NCBI RefSeq assembly: GCF_020731285.1
Contig: NZ_JAJFOW010000001.1
Span: 124,001 to 188,000 of the forward strand
DNA from: Cohnella baijiui
GTDB taxonomy: Bacteria > Bacillota > Bacilli > Paenibacillales > Paenibacillaceae
DNA: 64,000 nt
Reading direction: 5' to 3'
Shown here in pieces: positions 16,111 to 24,556 of this stretch. The first letter of the stretch is position 1. Each line of letters starts with the position of its first letter. The position numbers and the translations under genes were made by a program. Under the pieces are notes generated by a model. That model ran no database searches. It saw only the letters and a list, made by a program, of their open reading frames with translations, and was not told the DNA's origin.

Positions 16111-17785
16111 GCTGCGCCCCTCCTTTGTTTAGCGCTTCGGCCCTGCTTGCCGACGCCGACGGTGCGGTCCGCCCGTATAGATTGACCCCGACAAGGTGGA
16201 GATACGGGGGCTGAAGCGCCGGTTCTCCCCCATACTCGGAAACTTCTAAGCGGACGCCTGCACCCTGCAATCGCTCCGCTGCTTCCGCCAGCAATTGCCG
16301 GGCTTCCTGCTCCGCCTCCAGCGGCGGAAACAAAGCCTGCGTCGGCGGATTCGCATCCGACGCCTCCAGATCGACTGTCCAGCGCCCCTCGAAGCTCCCC
16401 GCCTTGTCGCTGCCGCATTGCCGATCCAGCAGCGCCGCCAGGAGCGCTTGGCGAAGCGCCAGCGTCGGATGGAGACCGACGGCGCCGTACCATGTTCCCT
16501 CCGCCCTTACCCAAAGGACGGGGAATCCGAAATACGCTTCTCCCCGCCCCAGCGCCGTCTCTCCGCATGCGATGTCCAGCGCCTGGCGATAGAAGTCGCA
16601 GCGTTCGTCCGCAAGCTTCGCGTGCGCCAGCCTCCGGACGACGGGAGGGTCGCCGCCAGCCCGCCGCCAACCTGCATCCAGCGCCGCCTGCAGCGCACGG
16701 CAGACGGCTTCGCTGCGGCTTGCGCCGACCCCGACGCCATGGAGGCTCCAGTCCTCGAGCAGCCGAGCGGCATACGCTTCGAGGCCGGCCAGCCCGGCCT
16801 CGCGGCGCGCTTCCTCGTGCGTCAGGCCGCCGCAAACGCAAGGAGGCAGCAGCACGGCCGGGCCGGCGCCGATCGGATCGGCCGCCCGCGCGCGGCACAG
16901 GGAGACCGGCAGCTGCTTCAGCTCCCCTTCGTCCCATTCGTGCAACAAGCCGGTGACGGGTGAGGTTATCCGTTCGAGATGCGTGAAAAAGTCGGCCGGA
17001 GCCGTCCGCCCATCCTCGGCGTCCAAAAGCGCGAGATCCAGCGGAATCGACGCCATCGCGGAAGCCGACTCAAGCGGATGCGGCGCATAGCGGTGCCAAG
17101 CCCCGGTCATCGAGCCCCTATGGAGCAGGTAGAAGTCAGCGTGTCCTTCCCATTCCGCCCCGCTGCTCGGCACCCTGGCGAACATCGCATGCGCGATCGC
17201 GTTCGCCGTCACGGCCTCCACCTCTTCCGCCTCTCCCGCCTCTCCCTCGCCCCCTGGCGCCGACGGCGCCTGGGCAAAGATCGCGTCGGCATGCAGGCGG
17301 CGCCAAGCGGATGGCCACCCGTCCTGCGCCAAATACGCGTCCAACGGTCCGATCATAACCGCATGCGCCGTGTACAGAACCGGCAGCAGCGGTTTGCCTT
17401 CCATCCGGCACGCCTCCCGCAGCCGGAGCAGCTCCGCGACCCGATCGGGCTCGCCGATATAGACAACCGCCTCCCAACGGCGGATCTCCGCCTGCCATTC
17501 CAATGGTTCGAAAGCGGCTTCGCCAGCCGAAAGCTCCGTCTCCGGATACCGGATTCGGGCCTCGTCCAGCCAAGCGGAAAATCGGCCGTCCGCCGCCGTC
17601 TCCCGGGACGGCAGCAATCGCAGCGCCGGCAATCCCGAAGCGAGCAGCAGCGACGCGAGCGGCACAAGGAACGGAACGGAGCCGGCGATTAACAGCCGCC
17701 CGTACGGAGGATCCGATTGCCGGGCGGCCGCGGCCAGCGGACGGGCATCCACCTGATTCTGTCTTCGGTGATTGGCAAGGGTCAT
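16103..17785 (-). CDS. Putative thiazole-containing bacteriocin maturation protein (ThiF-like partner)
   Basis: 560 residues from ATG 17785, which is seven bases behind GGAG; the ATG two codons earlier is too close. It begins with a degenerate E1-like segment (GRLLIAGSVPFLVPLASLLLAS) and contains a central acidic linker (about 175-190). The region with CVCGGLTHEEARREAGLAGLEAYAARL resembles the first part of a YcaO-like fold without its full ATP site. This architecture matches the ocin_ThiF_like family found beside YcaO fusions in Bacillus and Paenibacillus TOMM loci, where it is thought to bind the precursor leader. It overlaps the cyclodehydratase gene, so the two form an operon. No promoter was assigned; 17786-17996 shows only a rejected open frame. 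Confidence 0.75.
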   Translation of the reverse strand: MTLANHRRQNQVDARPLAAAARQSDPPYGRLLIAGSVPFLVPLASLLLASGLPALRLLPSRETAADGRFSAWLDEARIRYPETELSAGEAAFEPLEWQAEIRRWEAVVYIGEPDRVAELLRLREACRMEGKPLLPVLYTAHAVMIGPLDAYLAQDGWPSAWRRLHADAIFAQAPSAPGGEGEAGEAEEVEAVTANAIAHAMFARVPSSGAEWEGHADFYLLHRGSMTGAWHRYAPHPLESASAMASIPLDLALLDAEDGRTAPADFFTHLERITSPVTGLLHEWDEGELKQLPVSLCRARAADPIGAGPAVLLPPCVCGGLTHEEARREAGLAGLEAYAARLLEDWSLHGVGVGASRSEAVCRALQAALDAGWRRAGGDPPVVRRLAHAKLADERCDFYRQALDIACGETALGRGEAYFGFPVLWVRAEGTWYGAVGLHPTLALRQALLAALLDRQCGSDKAGSFEGRWTVDLEASDANPPTQALFPPLEAEQEARQLLAEAAERLQGAGVRLEVSEYGGEPALQPPYLHLVGVNLYGRTAPSASASRAEALNKGGAQHG

Positions 17786-17996
17786 GTCCATGCTCCTTTG
17801 CGAATAGCGCCCCGCTTGGCACGCTGCGCGGGTGCGCCCGCACGATCTTGGGTTTCCCTCCTATGGATATGAAAGTCTTTTTGTCCCCTATGCGCTTCAG
17901 GACGGCATCCGTATCCTCCCCGTAGAAAAGAGCCCTTCTCCCGCATCGATACGGTTCGAAGAGCTGCAGCCGCCGTTTCTGCCGAACTCGCAGTCG

Positions 17997-18695
17997 TTAC
18001 CGGCGATCTTCCACTTCCACGCCCAGCCAGTCGCGCAGACACCGGATGCCCTTTTCGGTCACCCGGACCGCCCGCGTTCCCCCTTGGCGCTCAATCCAGC
18101 CGCTCGCGACGAACCGCTCGAGCAGCGCGTGGCCGAGCGCGCCGCCGAGATGCGGATACCGTTCGCTCCAGTCGAGACATTTGTGCAGGAACGAACGCCG
18201 CTGCCGGCGAACCGCCGCCAAATCGATGCCCAGCTCGGCGAAATGCCGTTCTCCCGCCTCGCCCAGGACGAATCGATCTTCCCGATCCGCGAGGATGTGC
18301 CGCTCGAGCAGCGCATTCGTTACCAGCACGCCGACGCGCCCCGCCAGATGGTCGTAGCAGGTGCGGGCGTGCCGGATCGCCCGATCCTCGTCCGACTGGC
18401 GTAGCGAGCGGATTTCGGCCGGCTTCGCCATCGTCAGGAGCGACTCCATCACGCCGGCGACTTCCGGATTCCGGATGCCGTAATAGCGATGCCTGCCCTG
18501 CCGGTGGACCGCGACGAGCGCGGCGTCGACCATTTTGGTCAGATGAAAGCTGGCCGTCTGCGGCTTGATCCGCGCCATGGAAGCGAGCTCCCCGGCCGTA
18601 TGGCTTCGCCCGTCGAGCAAGATCGTCAGCATGGCTGCCCGGGAAGGCTCGGCGATCAGGGCCGCGATGGTCGCGACATGGGGATTCACGCTCAT
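17997..18695 (-). CDS. ArsR/SmtB-type winged-helix regulator
   Basis: 232 residues. An ArsR-type winged helix occupies about residues 5-90 (AALIAEPSRAAMLTILLDG, the recognition helix ARIKPQTASFHLTKMVDAAL, and the wing HRQGRHRYYGI). A longer C-terminal region contains a possible effector part with HARTCYDHLAGRVGV. No cluster of metal-binding cysteines is present, so a metal sensor is unlikely. AAGGAGGG precedes the ATG. It is divergent from the flavin-reductase-like gene at 18788 and may control it through the small inverted repeat between them. Confidence 0.85.
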   Translation of the reverse strand: MSVNPHVATIAALIAEPSRAAMLTILLDGRSHTAGELASMARIKPQTASFHLTKMVDAALVAVHRQGRHRYYGIRNPEVAGVMESLLTMAKPAEIRSLRQSDEDRAIRHARTCYDHLAGRVGVLVTNALLERHILADREDRFVLGEAGERHFAELGIDLAAVRRQRRSFLHKCLDWSERYPHLGGALGHALLERFVASGWIERQGGTRAVRVTEKGIRCLRDWLGVEVEDRR

Positions 18696-18724
18696 CTTGC
18701 TCCCTCCTTAATTGCATTCCATAT

Positions 18725-18740
18725 TTCGATCATAGTCGAA
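18725..18740. promoter_or_regulatory. Candidate ArsR operator
   Basis: TTCGA-6-TCGAA forms a short inverted repeat in the 92-base space between the divergent ArsR-type gene and the flavin-reductase-like gene, about 50 bases before the latter's start. Size and position suit a winged-helix dimer site; nothing in the sequence proves binding. Confidence 0.35.
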
Positions 18741-18787
18741 TGGAGGAATTGATACAATGGGCTCGACCATCGAAAGGAGCCAAACGA

Positions 18788-19408
18788 ATGAACGAATCCG
18801 CAGAAGTGCCGAACACGCTTGTCATTACGCCCTCCATCCTGTACTACGGAACGCCCGTCCTGCTCTTGACCACGAGGAACGAAGACGGGACGGTCAACAT
18901 CACGCCGCTCTCCTCTTCCTGGGCGCTCGGCGACCGCGTCGTTCTAGGTCTGGGAACGAGCGGCCAAGGTTTCGAAAATGTGCAACGGGAACGGGAAGTA
19001 GTCCTGAATATCCCGGATGCCTCGCTGTGGCGGCATGTCGAACGCCTCGCCCCTTATACCGGCAAAACGCCCGTCCCCGAAGCCAAGCGCCGGATCGGCT
19101 TCCAGTACGAGCCCGATAAATTCGGACAGGCCGATCTTTGTCCGGTTCCCTCGTCGCTCGTAAAGCCGGACCGAATCGCCGAATGTCCGCTTCAGATCGA
19201 AGCGGCCGTCCGGCACATCCGGATTCCGGACGACGCCCCGCACTTCGCCATCGTCGAGACGGAGGCGCTGCGGGTGCACGCGCACGCGGATCTGCTAATA
19301 GGCGATCGTCACATCGACCCGACCCAGTGGCAGCCGCTCATTTACAATTTCCGGCATTACTACGGCTTGGGCGAAGCGCTGGGGAAGACGTTCCGGGCCG
19401 AGCGTTAG
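18788..19408 (+). CDS. Flavin reductase-like FMN-binding split-barrel protein
   Basis: 206 residues from ATG 18788 (AAAGGAG eight bases upstream). The split-barrel signature of flavin reductase-like proteins is visible: LLLTTRNEDGTVNITPLSSS near residue 25, then VVLGLGTSGQGFENVQRERE, and HIRIPDDAPHFAIVETEALR later. Such proteins bind FMN and act as reductases or partner oxygenases. The open frame runs 16 codons further upstream without a ribosome binding site. It is divergent from the ArsR-type gene and convergent with the ger operon. Confidence 0.85.
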   Translation: MNESAEVPNTLVITPSILYYGTPVLLLTTRNEDGTVNITPLSSSWALGDRVVLGLGTSGQGFENVQREREVVLNIPDASLWRHVERLAPYTGKTPVPEAKRRIGFQYEPDKFGQADLCPVPSSLVKPDRIAECPLQIEAAVRHIRIPDDAPHFAIVETEALRVHAHADLLIGDRHIDPTQWQPLIYNFRHYYGLGEALGKTFRAER

Positions 19409-19435
19409 ACGCCGGCGATCGGAGTCGCATTTGCG

Positions 19436-20524
19436 TCAGGCCGCTTTTTTGCCGCGGAGCAAGGAGACGGCCATATACAGCAAGGGCAGAAAGACCATAA
19501 AGATCGAGGAGAACGGGAGCCAGTAGGACGAAAGAAACGATTGGATGTAAAACACGTTCGGGTAGCACATCAACGATAGGACGACGAGACCGATCGCGAG
19601 CGGCCACAGAAAAACCCGCAGATCCGGGATCCGCAGCGATTCCGAGAAAGCGAGCAGGGACGCGTGAAAGGTCAGCGTTATCTTGATGAAAATCGAGCAG
19701 ATCCAGATAAAGATCATGATGCCTTCGATCCGTTCCAGGAACCGGCCGATCTTGATGTTCTTCGCGAGCGTGTAGACCGGGTACAAATGGTTGGCGGTGA
19801 GCTCGCTCGCCAAGACGCCCACGCTGCCGAGCGTCGTGGCCACGAGCACAAGTCCTCCGAGCGCCGTTCCGTTCAGAAAACCTTTTCCCCTTCCCTTGCC
19901 CGCCTTGACATAGGGATAAATCATGAGCAGCACGCCGAGCTCCTGAAAGGCGAAAAAAGGAACGCCGCCCATCAGGATCGGAAGCGGTCCGTATTCCATA
20001 ATCGGCTGCAGCCGCCCCCCATCAAAATCCGGCAGGAGCGGAATAACGAACAAGACGAGCAGCAGCACGATCCACGGAAAAAACACCTCGGCCGCGAGCG
20101 CATAGCCCTTCAGGCCTTGACGGATCGTGATGGCAATTGCGCATACGAACATGACCTCCAGCGCTTCGATAGGCGTATCGACCAGGATTTGCGAAGTGAG
20201 AAAGTAGCCCATATCCCCCACCATCAGCGCGGCCAGCAGGTAGCAGAACATGCCGAACAGACCGCCGAACAGGCGGCCGAACCAGCTTCCCAGCACCTTC
20301 TCCCCGATGCCGACGAACGTTTGGCCGTTGTGCCGTTCGGCAAGCCAAACGTAGATGGAGACGAATCCGAGATTGAGGACGATGCCGACGATGGCGGCGA
20401 TCCAAGCGTCTTGCTTGGCGGTCTGGGTTAAGCCGGCTGGCGCGATCAGGATGGGAGTTCCGATCATGAAGAAGAATGTCAAAATGGTAAACGCGCGTTT
20501 CGTCACTTCTTTGGAGCGTTCCAT
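19436..20524 (-). CDS. Spore germinant receptor B subunit (GerB/GerAB permease)
   Basis: 362 residues from ATG 20524, preceded by GGAGGAGGGG. The sequence is almost entirely hydrophobic helices (about ten), starting FTILTFFFMIGTPILIAPAG, which is the GerAB start of the APC-type transporter fold. It forms the inner-membrane ligand-binding subunit of a germinant receptor in dormant spores. It is the last gene of the A-C-D-B operon. The 85 extra codons of the open frame upstream are a shadow of the preceding small gene. Confidence 0.92.
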   Translation of the reverse strand: MERSKEVTKRAFTILTFFFMIGTPILIAPAGLTQTAKQDAWIAAIVGIVLNLGFVSIYVWLAERHNGQTFVGIGEKVLGSWFGRLFGGLFGMFCYLLAALMVGDMGYFLTSQILVDTPIEALEVMFVCAIAITIRQGLKGYALAAEVFFPWIVLLLVLFVIPLLPDFDGGRLQPIMEYGPLPILMGGVPFFAFQELGVLLMIYPYVKAGKGRGKGFLNGTALGGLVLVATTLGSVGVLASELTANHLYPVYTLAKNIKIGRFLERIEGIMIFIWICSIFIKITLTFHASLLAFSESLRIPDLRVFLWPLAIGLVVLSLMCYPNVFYIQSFLSSYWLPFSSIFMVFLPLLYMAVSLLRGKKAA

Positions 20525-20556
20525 GCGTCCCCTCCTCCCCCGGATGGCGTGAGCGG

Positions 20557-20781
20557 CTACAAACCCAACATGCGAAGCGCCATTTCGATGCCGTACAGCG
20601 GATTCGCCAGCGGGACTTTCAGCGACTGGGCCATAAACGCGCCAGTCGCGGCAGTGAGCAGCGTCGCGAAGCAAACGATATGCCACGCCCGCTTCCGTCC
20701 TCGGGCGGAGGCGGATATGCCGCGAATTTCGACGAAACCAATGGCGGCCGCAAAGGCCGCCATGCTGATCGCTCCCCACAC
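20557..20781 (-). CDS. Small two-helix membrane protein of the ger operon (D-subunit-like)
   Basis: 74 residues with two hydrophobic helices (AAFAAAIGFVEIRG and VCFATLLTAATGAFMA). Its length, topology and place inside a ger operon fit the D-subunit type, small two-helix proteins known to modulate germinant receptors in Bacillus species. The GTG at 20781 uses AAGGAG that overlaps the gerC stop codon. An in-frame ATG six codons later has no better signal. Confidence 0.72.
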   Translation of the reverse strand: MWGAISMAAFAAAIGFVEIRGISASARGRKRAWHIVCFATLLTAATGAFMAQSLKVPLANPLYGIEMALRMLGL

Positions 20782-20788
20782 CGAACGC

Positions 20789-21997
20789 TCACTCCTTGAT
20801 TTGCTGTTGCACCGATTTGTCGATCGTTCCGATTTTCCGCACGTAAAATTTCGGGTGGATTTTCACGCGCATCGTCCGAAACGTATCGTTCCAATCCTTT
20901 ACCTGATGCCAATAATCCGGCTGCTGCCGATGAAGCTCGAGTCCGAAGACGAACACATCGGCCCCAAGAGACTGGGCTTCCGCCACTCCATCCTCCAGAA
21001 TCGCAGTGATGGTGTCCCGGCCGTTCTTCTGCAACGAGGCAAGCGCATCGGGTCGATTCAATTCCGAGCCGCACTCCATATCGGATACATTCGCTTCGAC
21101 CCGGAGGTCGACATGGGCGACGGGTTCCCCGCCGGCCATCTCCATCCGAATATGCGCATTGGAGCTCGTCACGGCAAGCGATGCATTCCCATCTTTTCCG
21201 CACTTTTGGACGCCCACCGTCTGGTGAAGGGAGTTTTGCAAATAATTGAGCGCCTTCGTCCCTTTTTCGTCGATCCAACCGACCATCTTGTCCCGGCGGA
21301 AGGCCGCCATGCCGCGATAGACCATGAGCGCTTGCGGTTGGATGCCCTGCTGGCTCACGACTTTTTTCCCTTCGATTTTATCGCCCATGATTTCGAGCCC
21401 CGTCAGGGCCGGACTTTTGCCGCCGGAGGACAGATCCATCATCAGCCGGTCCAGCGTAATCTGGCCCGTCGCCGCCCAGAGATTGTCCGACGTCGCCAGC
21501 TTCGTAAACAGGTTGTTCGCCGGAATCGGGTCCATGGCGCCGTAAGTCGTCAATATTTCCTCCGGCGTCGCGCCGCGGGAGACGACGAGAAAAAAATCGT
21601 TACGCATTTCGGATTCGCGAGACAGGAAGTCCAGCGGCTTGGCGATACCGGCGCGGGCAAGGCGCTCTCCGAAGATGACCATCCGCAAGTGGGAAAAGTA
21701 CAACCGCTTCGACGACTCGACCGTCATCCTCCGAAGCGCTTCGGGCACCGTCTTCCCGTTCTCGGTGAAGGTGACGACGGGCGCAAGCAAGTGGTTCGTG
21801 CCGTTGCGCGTGGACACCTGGCTCGGATTGACGATTTGCGCGGAAACCCGGTAACCGCCTTCGGCGCTGTCGATTCCGAGACCGACGACGATCGCGAGTT
21901 CATTCAATTCATGCCGGCTCCAACAACCGCTAAGCACGGTGCCGAGCAGGATTATCGCCGCGATTGGCCCGATGCGGCGCAAAGCGCGCCCGCTCAT
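20789..21997 (-). CDS. Spore germination lipoprotein, GerC family
   Basis: 402 residues. A lipoprotein signal peptide ends in LLGTVLSGC, with the acylated cysteine near residue 25. The mature protein has the GerAC layout: HELNELAIVVGLGIDSAEGG at the start, RRMTVESSKRLYFSHLRMVIFGE in the first third and a C-terminal domain with HPKFYVRKIG. It is the membrane-anchored C subunit of the receptor on the outer face of the spore inner membrane. The ATG overlaps the gerA stop (ATGA), so the two are coupled. Confidence 0.93.
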   Translation of the reverse strand: MSGRALRRIGPIAAIILLGTVLSGCWSRHELNELAIVVGLGIDSAEGGYRVSAQIVNPSQVSTRNGTNHLLAPVVTFTENGKTVPEALRRMTVESSKRLYFSHLRMVIFGERLARAGIAKPLDFLSRESEMRNDFFLVVSRGATPEEILTTYGAMDPIPANNLFTKLATSDNLWAATGQITLDRLMMDLSSGGKSPALTGLEIMGDKIEGKKVVSQQGIQPQALMVYRGMAAFRRDKMVGWIDEKGTKALNYLQNSLHQTVGVQKCGKDGNASLAVTSSNAHIRMEMAGGEPVAHVDLRVEANVSDMECGSELNRPDALASLQKNGRDTITAILEDGVAEAQSLGADVFVFGLELHRQQPDYWHQVKDWNDTFRTMRVKIHPKFYVRKIGTIDKSVQQQIKE

Positions 21998-23514
21998 CGG
22001 GTCGGCCGGCTGCGCCGCTGCCGCACCCGGTTGCCTCCCTTCGCCGTTGAAGGCCTCAGCTTCATCCAGGAAAGCGGTACCCGCAGGAGCACATCCTTCT
22101 GGTCGCTGATCCGAAGCGGACCGAGCGGCGCCATGTAGGGCACCCCGAACGATTGCAGATTACACAGCCGGACGACGATCAGGATGACGCCCAGGAAAAC
22201 GCCGAACAGGCCGAACGACGCGCCCAGCGCCATCAGGGAAAAACGCTGGATCCGCGCGGCGATGCCCATATTGAATGCCGGCATGACGAAATTCGAAATG
22301 GCGGTAATCGAGACGACGATGACCATGCCGGCGGTGACGAGCCCTGCTTCGACCGCCGCCTGTCCGATGACGAGCGTGCCGACGATCGATATGGACTGAC
22401 CGATCGTCTTGGGCATCCGCACGCTCGCTTCGCGCAAAATTTCGAACGTGATTTCCATCAGCAGGCATTCCATAAAAGCCGGAAAAGGCACGCCTTCCCG
22501 CTGGCTGGCGAGATTGTAAAGCAGCGTCGTCGGGATGAGCTCCTGGTGGAAGGTCGTGACGGCGATATAGATCGAGGGCGTCAGCGTCGCCAGCATAAAG
22601 GCGACAAAGCGAAGCATCCGGATCAAGGTGGAGAAGTCCGCCCGTTGATAATAATCTTCGCTCGATTGGAAAAATTGGACGAACAAGGCCGGCACGACCA
22701 AGACGAACGGCGTCCCGTCGACGAGAATCGCCACCTTGCCTTCGAGCAGCTGCGCCGCCACGACGTCGGGGCGCTCGGTATTGAAGACGGTCGGAAACAT
22801 CGTGAATTGCTTGTCCTGGATTTGCTCTTCGATATAATTGCTTTCCAGCACCGCATCGATATCGATGCGGTCGAGACGACTGCGGACTTCGTTCAGCACG
22901 GTTTCCGTGACGATTCCGTTCATATACGCGACGACGACGCGCGTATGGCTTTCCCGGCCGATCGTCCGCGTCTCCATCCACAGATTGGGGCTTTTCAGCC
23001 GACGCCGCAGCATCGACGTATTCCAGTCCAGCACCTCCGTAAATCCTTCACGCGGTCCGCGGACGACGGATTGCACGTTCGGCTCTTCGACCGGACGCGC
23101 CTGCAGCTTTACCGTATCGATCGCCAGGGCGGTGTGGACGCCATCCAGCAGCACGATAGCGTGCCCGGACAGGAGGTAGCCGAAAAGCTGGTCGAAACCG
23201 TCGATCTCGACGACGTGCCCGTCCGTCAGCACGCTCTCTTTGAGCGCGGTCAGATAGCTTTGAGGCTGCGAGTCTGGGATACGTAACGTCGGGGGGACGG
23301 TCAGAAGCGCCCCCATCGCCCACTGGATCGCAGACAAGCCTTCGGCGTACAGCACGGCGCATTCCATATCGCTCTGCTCCGCAAACATCAGCTTAAACGT
23401 CCGATACTTGATGTCCGAGCTCCCCCCTACCATGGACAAGACGCGAGTTACATTGTCCCGCATGGAGGCTGACAGTCGGTCGTTCATGGAGTTGGATTTG
23501 CCGGATGCGGTCAT
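21994..23514 (-). CDS. Spore germinant receptor A subunit, GerA family
   Basis: 506 residues. The N-terminal ~240 form the soluble part (ECAVLYAEGLSAIQWAMG, VLLDGVHTALAIDTVKLQARP, then SPNLWMETRTIGRESHTRVV). The C-terminal half carries four to six membrane helices with TLTPSIYIAVTTFHQELIP and EILREASVRMPKTIGQSISI, both hallmarks of GerAA proteins. With GerC, the D-like protein and GerB it builds one receptor. The ATG at 23514 has a modest GAAAGAGTG signal; no clear SigG promoter could be assigned upstream. Confidence 0.94.
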   Translation of the reverse strand: MTASGKSNSMNDRLSASMRDNVTRVLSMVGGSSDIKYRTFKLMFAEQSDMECAVLYAEGLSAIQWAMGALLTVPPTLRIPDSQPQSYLTALKESVLTDGHVVEIDGFDQLFGYLLSGHAIVLLDGVHTALAIDTVKLQARPVEEPNVQSVVRGPREGFTEVLDWNTSMLRRRLKSPNLWMETRTIGRESHTRVVVAYMNGIVTETVLNEVRSRLDRIDIDAVLESNYIEEQIQDKQFTMFPTVFNTERPDVVAAQLLEGKVAILVDGTPFVLVVPALFVQFFQSSEDYYQRADFSTLIRMLRFVAFMLATLTPSIYIAVTTFHQELIPTTLLYNLASQREGVPFPAFMECLLMEITFEILREASVRMPKTIGQSISIVGTLVIGQAAVEAGLVTAGMVIVVSITAISNFVMPAFNMGIAARIQRFSLMALGASFGLFGVFLGVILIVVRLCNLQSFGVPYMAPLGPLRISDQKDVLLRVPLSWMKLRPSTAKGGNRVRQRRSRPTR

Positions 23515-23634
23515 ATGGGGGTCACTCTTTCTGTCGTTGCTGATAGTCAGCTTCGCCGAAGACCCGAAGGTTTATACGAACCGTTGGAAGCGCCGGGGTT
23601 CGAGGTTGGATCGGCATACCCGCGCTAGCAAATG

Positions 23635-23672
23635 CAAAAAAGAGACCGCCGACCTGGATCGGCAATCTCTTT
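23635..23672 (-). terminator. Rho-independent terminator after the FusB-like gene
   Basis: On the minus strand AGAGATTGCCGA pairs with TCGGCGGTCTCT (two G-T pairs) around a short loop, followed by TTTTTTGC. It lies just after the stop codon at 23690 and insulates the ger operon. Confidence 0.9.
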
Positions 23673-23689
23673 CCTTTCACGCGATTCGG

Positions 23690-24352
23690 TTACCAGACGA
23701 TTCCGGTGACTTCCGAAATGAATTTCTCCAATACGGCGACGTTCGTGATGTTCTTGTTGCAAACTTCGCTGTCCGCACACAGATAGTTGCCGATCGCTTT
23801 GTAGTAATCCGGAGAAGCGCCGGCGGGCTTCGTCTTCGTAATCGCCGTAAACAGCGCCACCTCTTCCTGCCGGTTGCAAAGGAAGCAGGTGCTTTTTTTG
23901 CCGGCGGGCGTAAATCGCCCTTCGATGCCGACAAGCCGTCCGCGAGCTTCGTACACGAGATACATCTTATTCGAGGCGATATCGGTCCAGCCCAGGTAGG
24001 TGACGTGGCGCAGATCGATTTCGTCCCGATTCGGCCCTTTCAGCTTCTTCGCTTTCGGGAAGAGCTTTTGCAGCTGCTTGTCCGTAAGGGACGAAAAGGC
24101 CGTCCGGCCCGGCTCCAGATCTTGCAAATACTGTGCGAATTCGGGCGCAGTCTGAAGCGACGAGATCCGTTCCAGCGCGTGACGCTGCTCATCGGTCGCC
24201 TCGGGGAACATATCCGTAATTTGCTGCAGCGCGCCGTATCGGACCGACTCGACGACTTTGGGATCGGCTGCCGTACCGCAAGCTTGGCGCAGCAGGCCGG
24301 TTTGTTTTTGTATTAGGTTGAATTGATGGTTTCTAATGAATGGGTGTTGCAT
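23690..24352 (-). CDS. EF-G-binding protein, FusB/FusC type (candidate fusidic-acid-resistance factor)
   Basis: 220 residues from ATG 24352. The N-terminal ~120 are helical (HPFIRNHQFNLIQKQTGLLR). The C-terminal part holds the treble-clef zinc finger of FusB-type proteins: CFLC near residue 170 and a second pair in CADSEVC, about 35 residues later. In staphylococci FusB/FusC bind EF-G and free it from fusidic-acid-stalled ribosomes; chromosomal homologues in spore formers are usually of unproven function. The 257-base space upstream holds a promoter and a leader with two short open frames and four pairing arms, the last of which covers this gene's AAGGGG ribosome binding site. Confidence 0.87.
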   Translation of the reverse strand: MQHPFIRNHQFNLIQKQTGLLRQACGTAADPKVVESVRYGALQQITDMFPEATDEQRHALERISSLQTAPEFAQYLQDLEPGRTAFSSLTDKQLQKLFPKAKKLKGPNRDEIDLRHVTYLGWTDIASNKMYLVYEARGRLVGIEGRFTPAGKKSTCFLCNRQEEVALFTAITKTKPAGASPDYYKAIGNYLCADSEVCNKNITNVAVLEKFISEVTGIVW

Positions 24353-24361
24353 GCTTCTCAG

Positions 24362-24495
24362 CCCCTTATTTGGTATAAAAAAACGATCCAATAAGGTGCA
24401 AAGCCCACAATTAGAAACGATATCGGTTCATACAGGCGAAAGAATGATGCCGATTCCGCCCCATGCAAAGTATCGCCCCTAAATTAGGCTTTGCA
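24362..24495 (-). promoter_or_regulatory. Leader RNA with four pairing arms, putative attenuator of the FusB-like gene
   Basis: On the transcript, arm 1 (24479-24495, TGCAAAGCCTAATTTAG) can pair with arm 2 (24397-24414, ending GGGCTTTGCA). Arm 3 (24388-24396, CCTTATTGG) can pair with arm 4 (24362-24373, CCAAATAAGGGG). Arm 4 contains the ribosome binding site of the FusB-like gene, so the 3:4 hairpin would hide it; a seven-base T run lies in its loop (24377-24383). The leader open frame at 24484-24531 ends inside arm 1. This is the geometry of translational attenuators of macrolide and fusidic-acid resistance genes. The pairing is read by eye; no energy was computed. Confidence 0.6.
24411..24464 (-). 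CDS. Second short leader open frame (17 codons)
   Basis: ATG 24464 to TAA 24411 encodes MGRNRHHSFACMNRYRF. AGGGG ends 11 bases before the ATG, a weak but possible ribosome binding site. The stop falls inside arm 2 of the leader structure. It may be translated or may be chance; it is listed because it fills the loop between arms 1 and 2. Confidence 0.3.
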   Translation of the reverse strand: MGRNRHHSFACMNRYRF

Positions 24496-24531
24496 TGAGT
24501 CGCCGCTCATTCTGGCAAAGTGATTTGCCAT
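24484..24531 (-). CDS. Candidate leader peptide upstream of the FusB-like gene (15 codons)
   Basis: ATG 24531 to TAA 24484 encodes MANHFARMSGDSCKA. AAGGGGG lies nine bases before the ATG and the start is about 20 bases from the predicted transcription start. The last codons (TGC AAA GCC TAA) form the first pairing arm of the downstream structure, so a ribosome paused here would unfold it. The first codons also form a small GGCAAA-4-TTTGCC hairpin (24514-24529). Confidence 0.55.
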   Translation of the reverse strand: MANHFARMSGDSCKA

Positions 24532-24556
24532 CCCTACCGACCCCCTTCTATCGTTT

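Noticed and set aside
17782..17946. 54-codon frame that overlaps the ThiF-like gene start as ATGA
   Set aside because: No ribosome binding site, Arg-rich low-complexity sequence, and very few Cys/Ser/Thr for a TOMM substrate.
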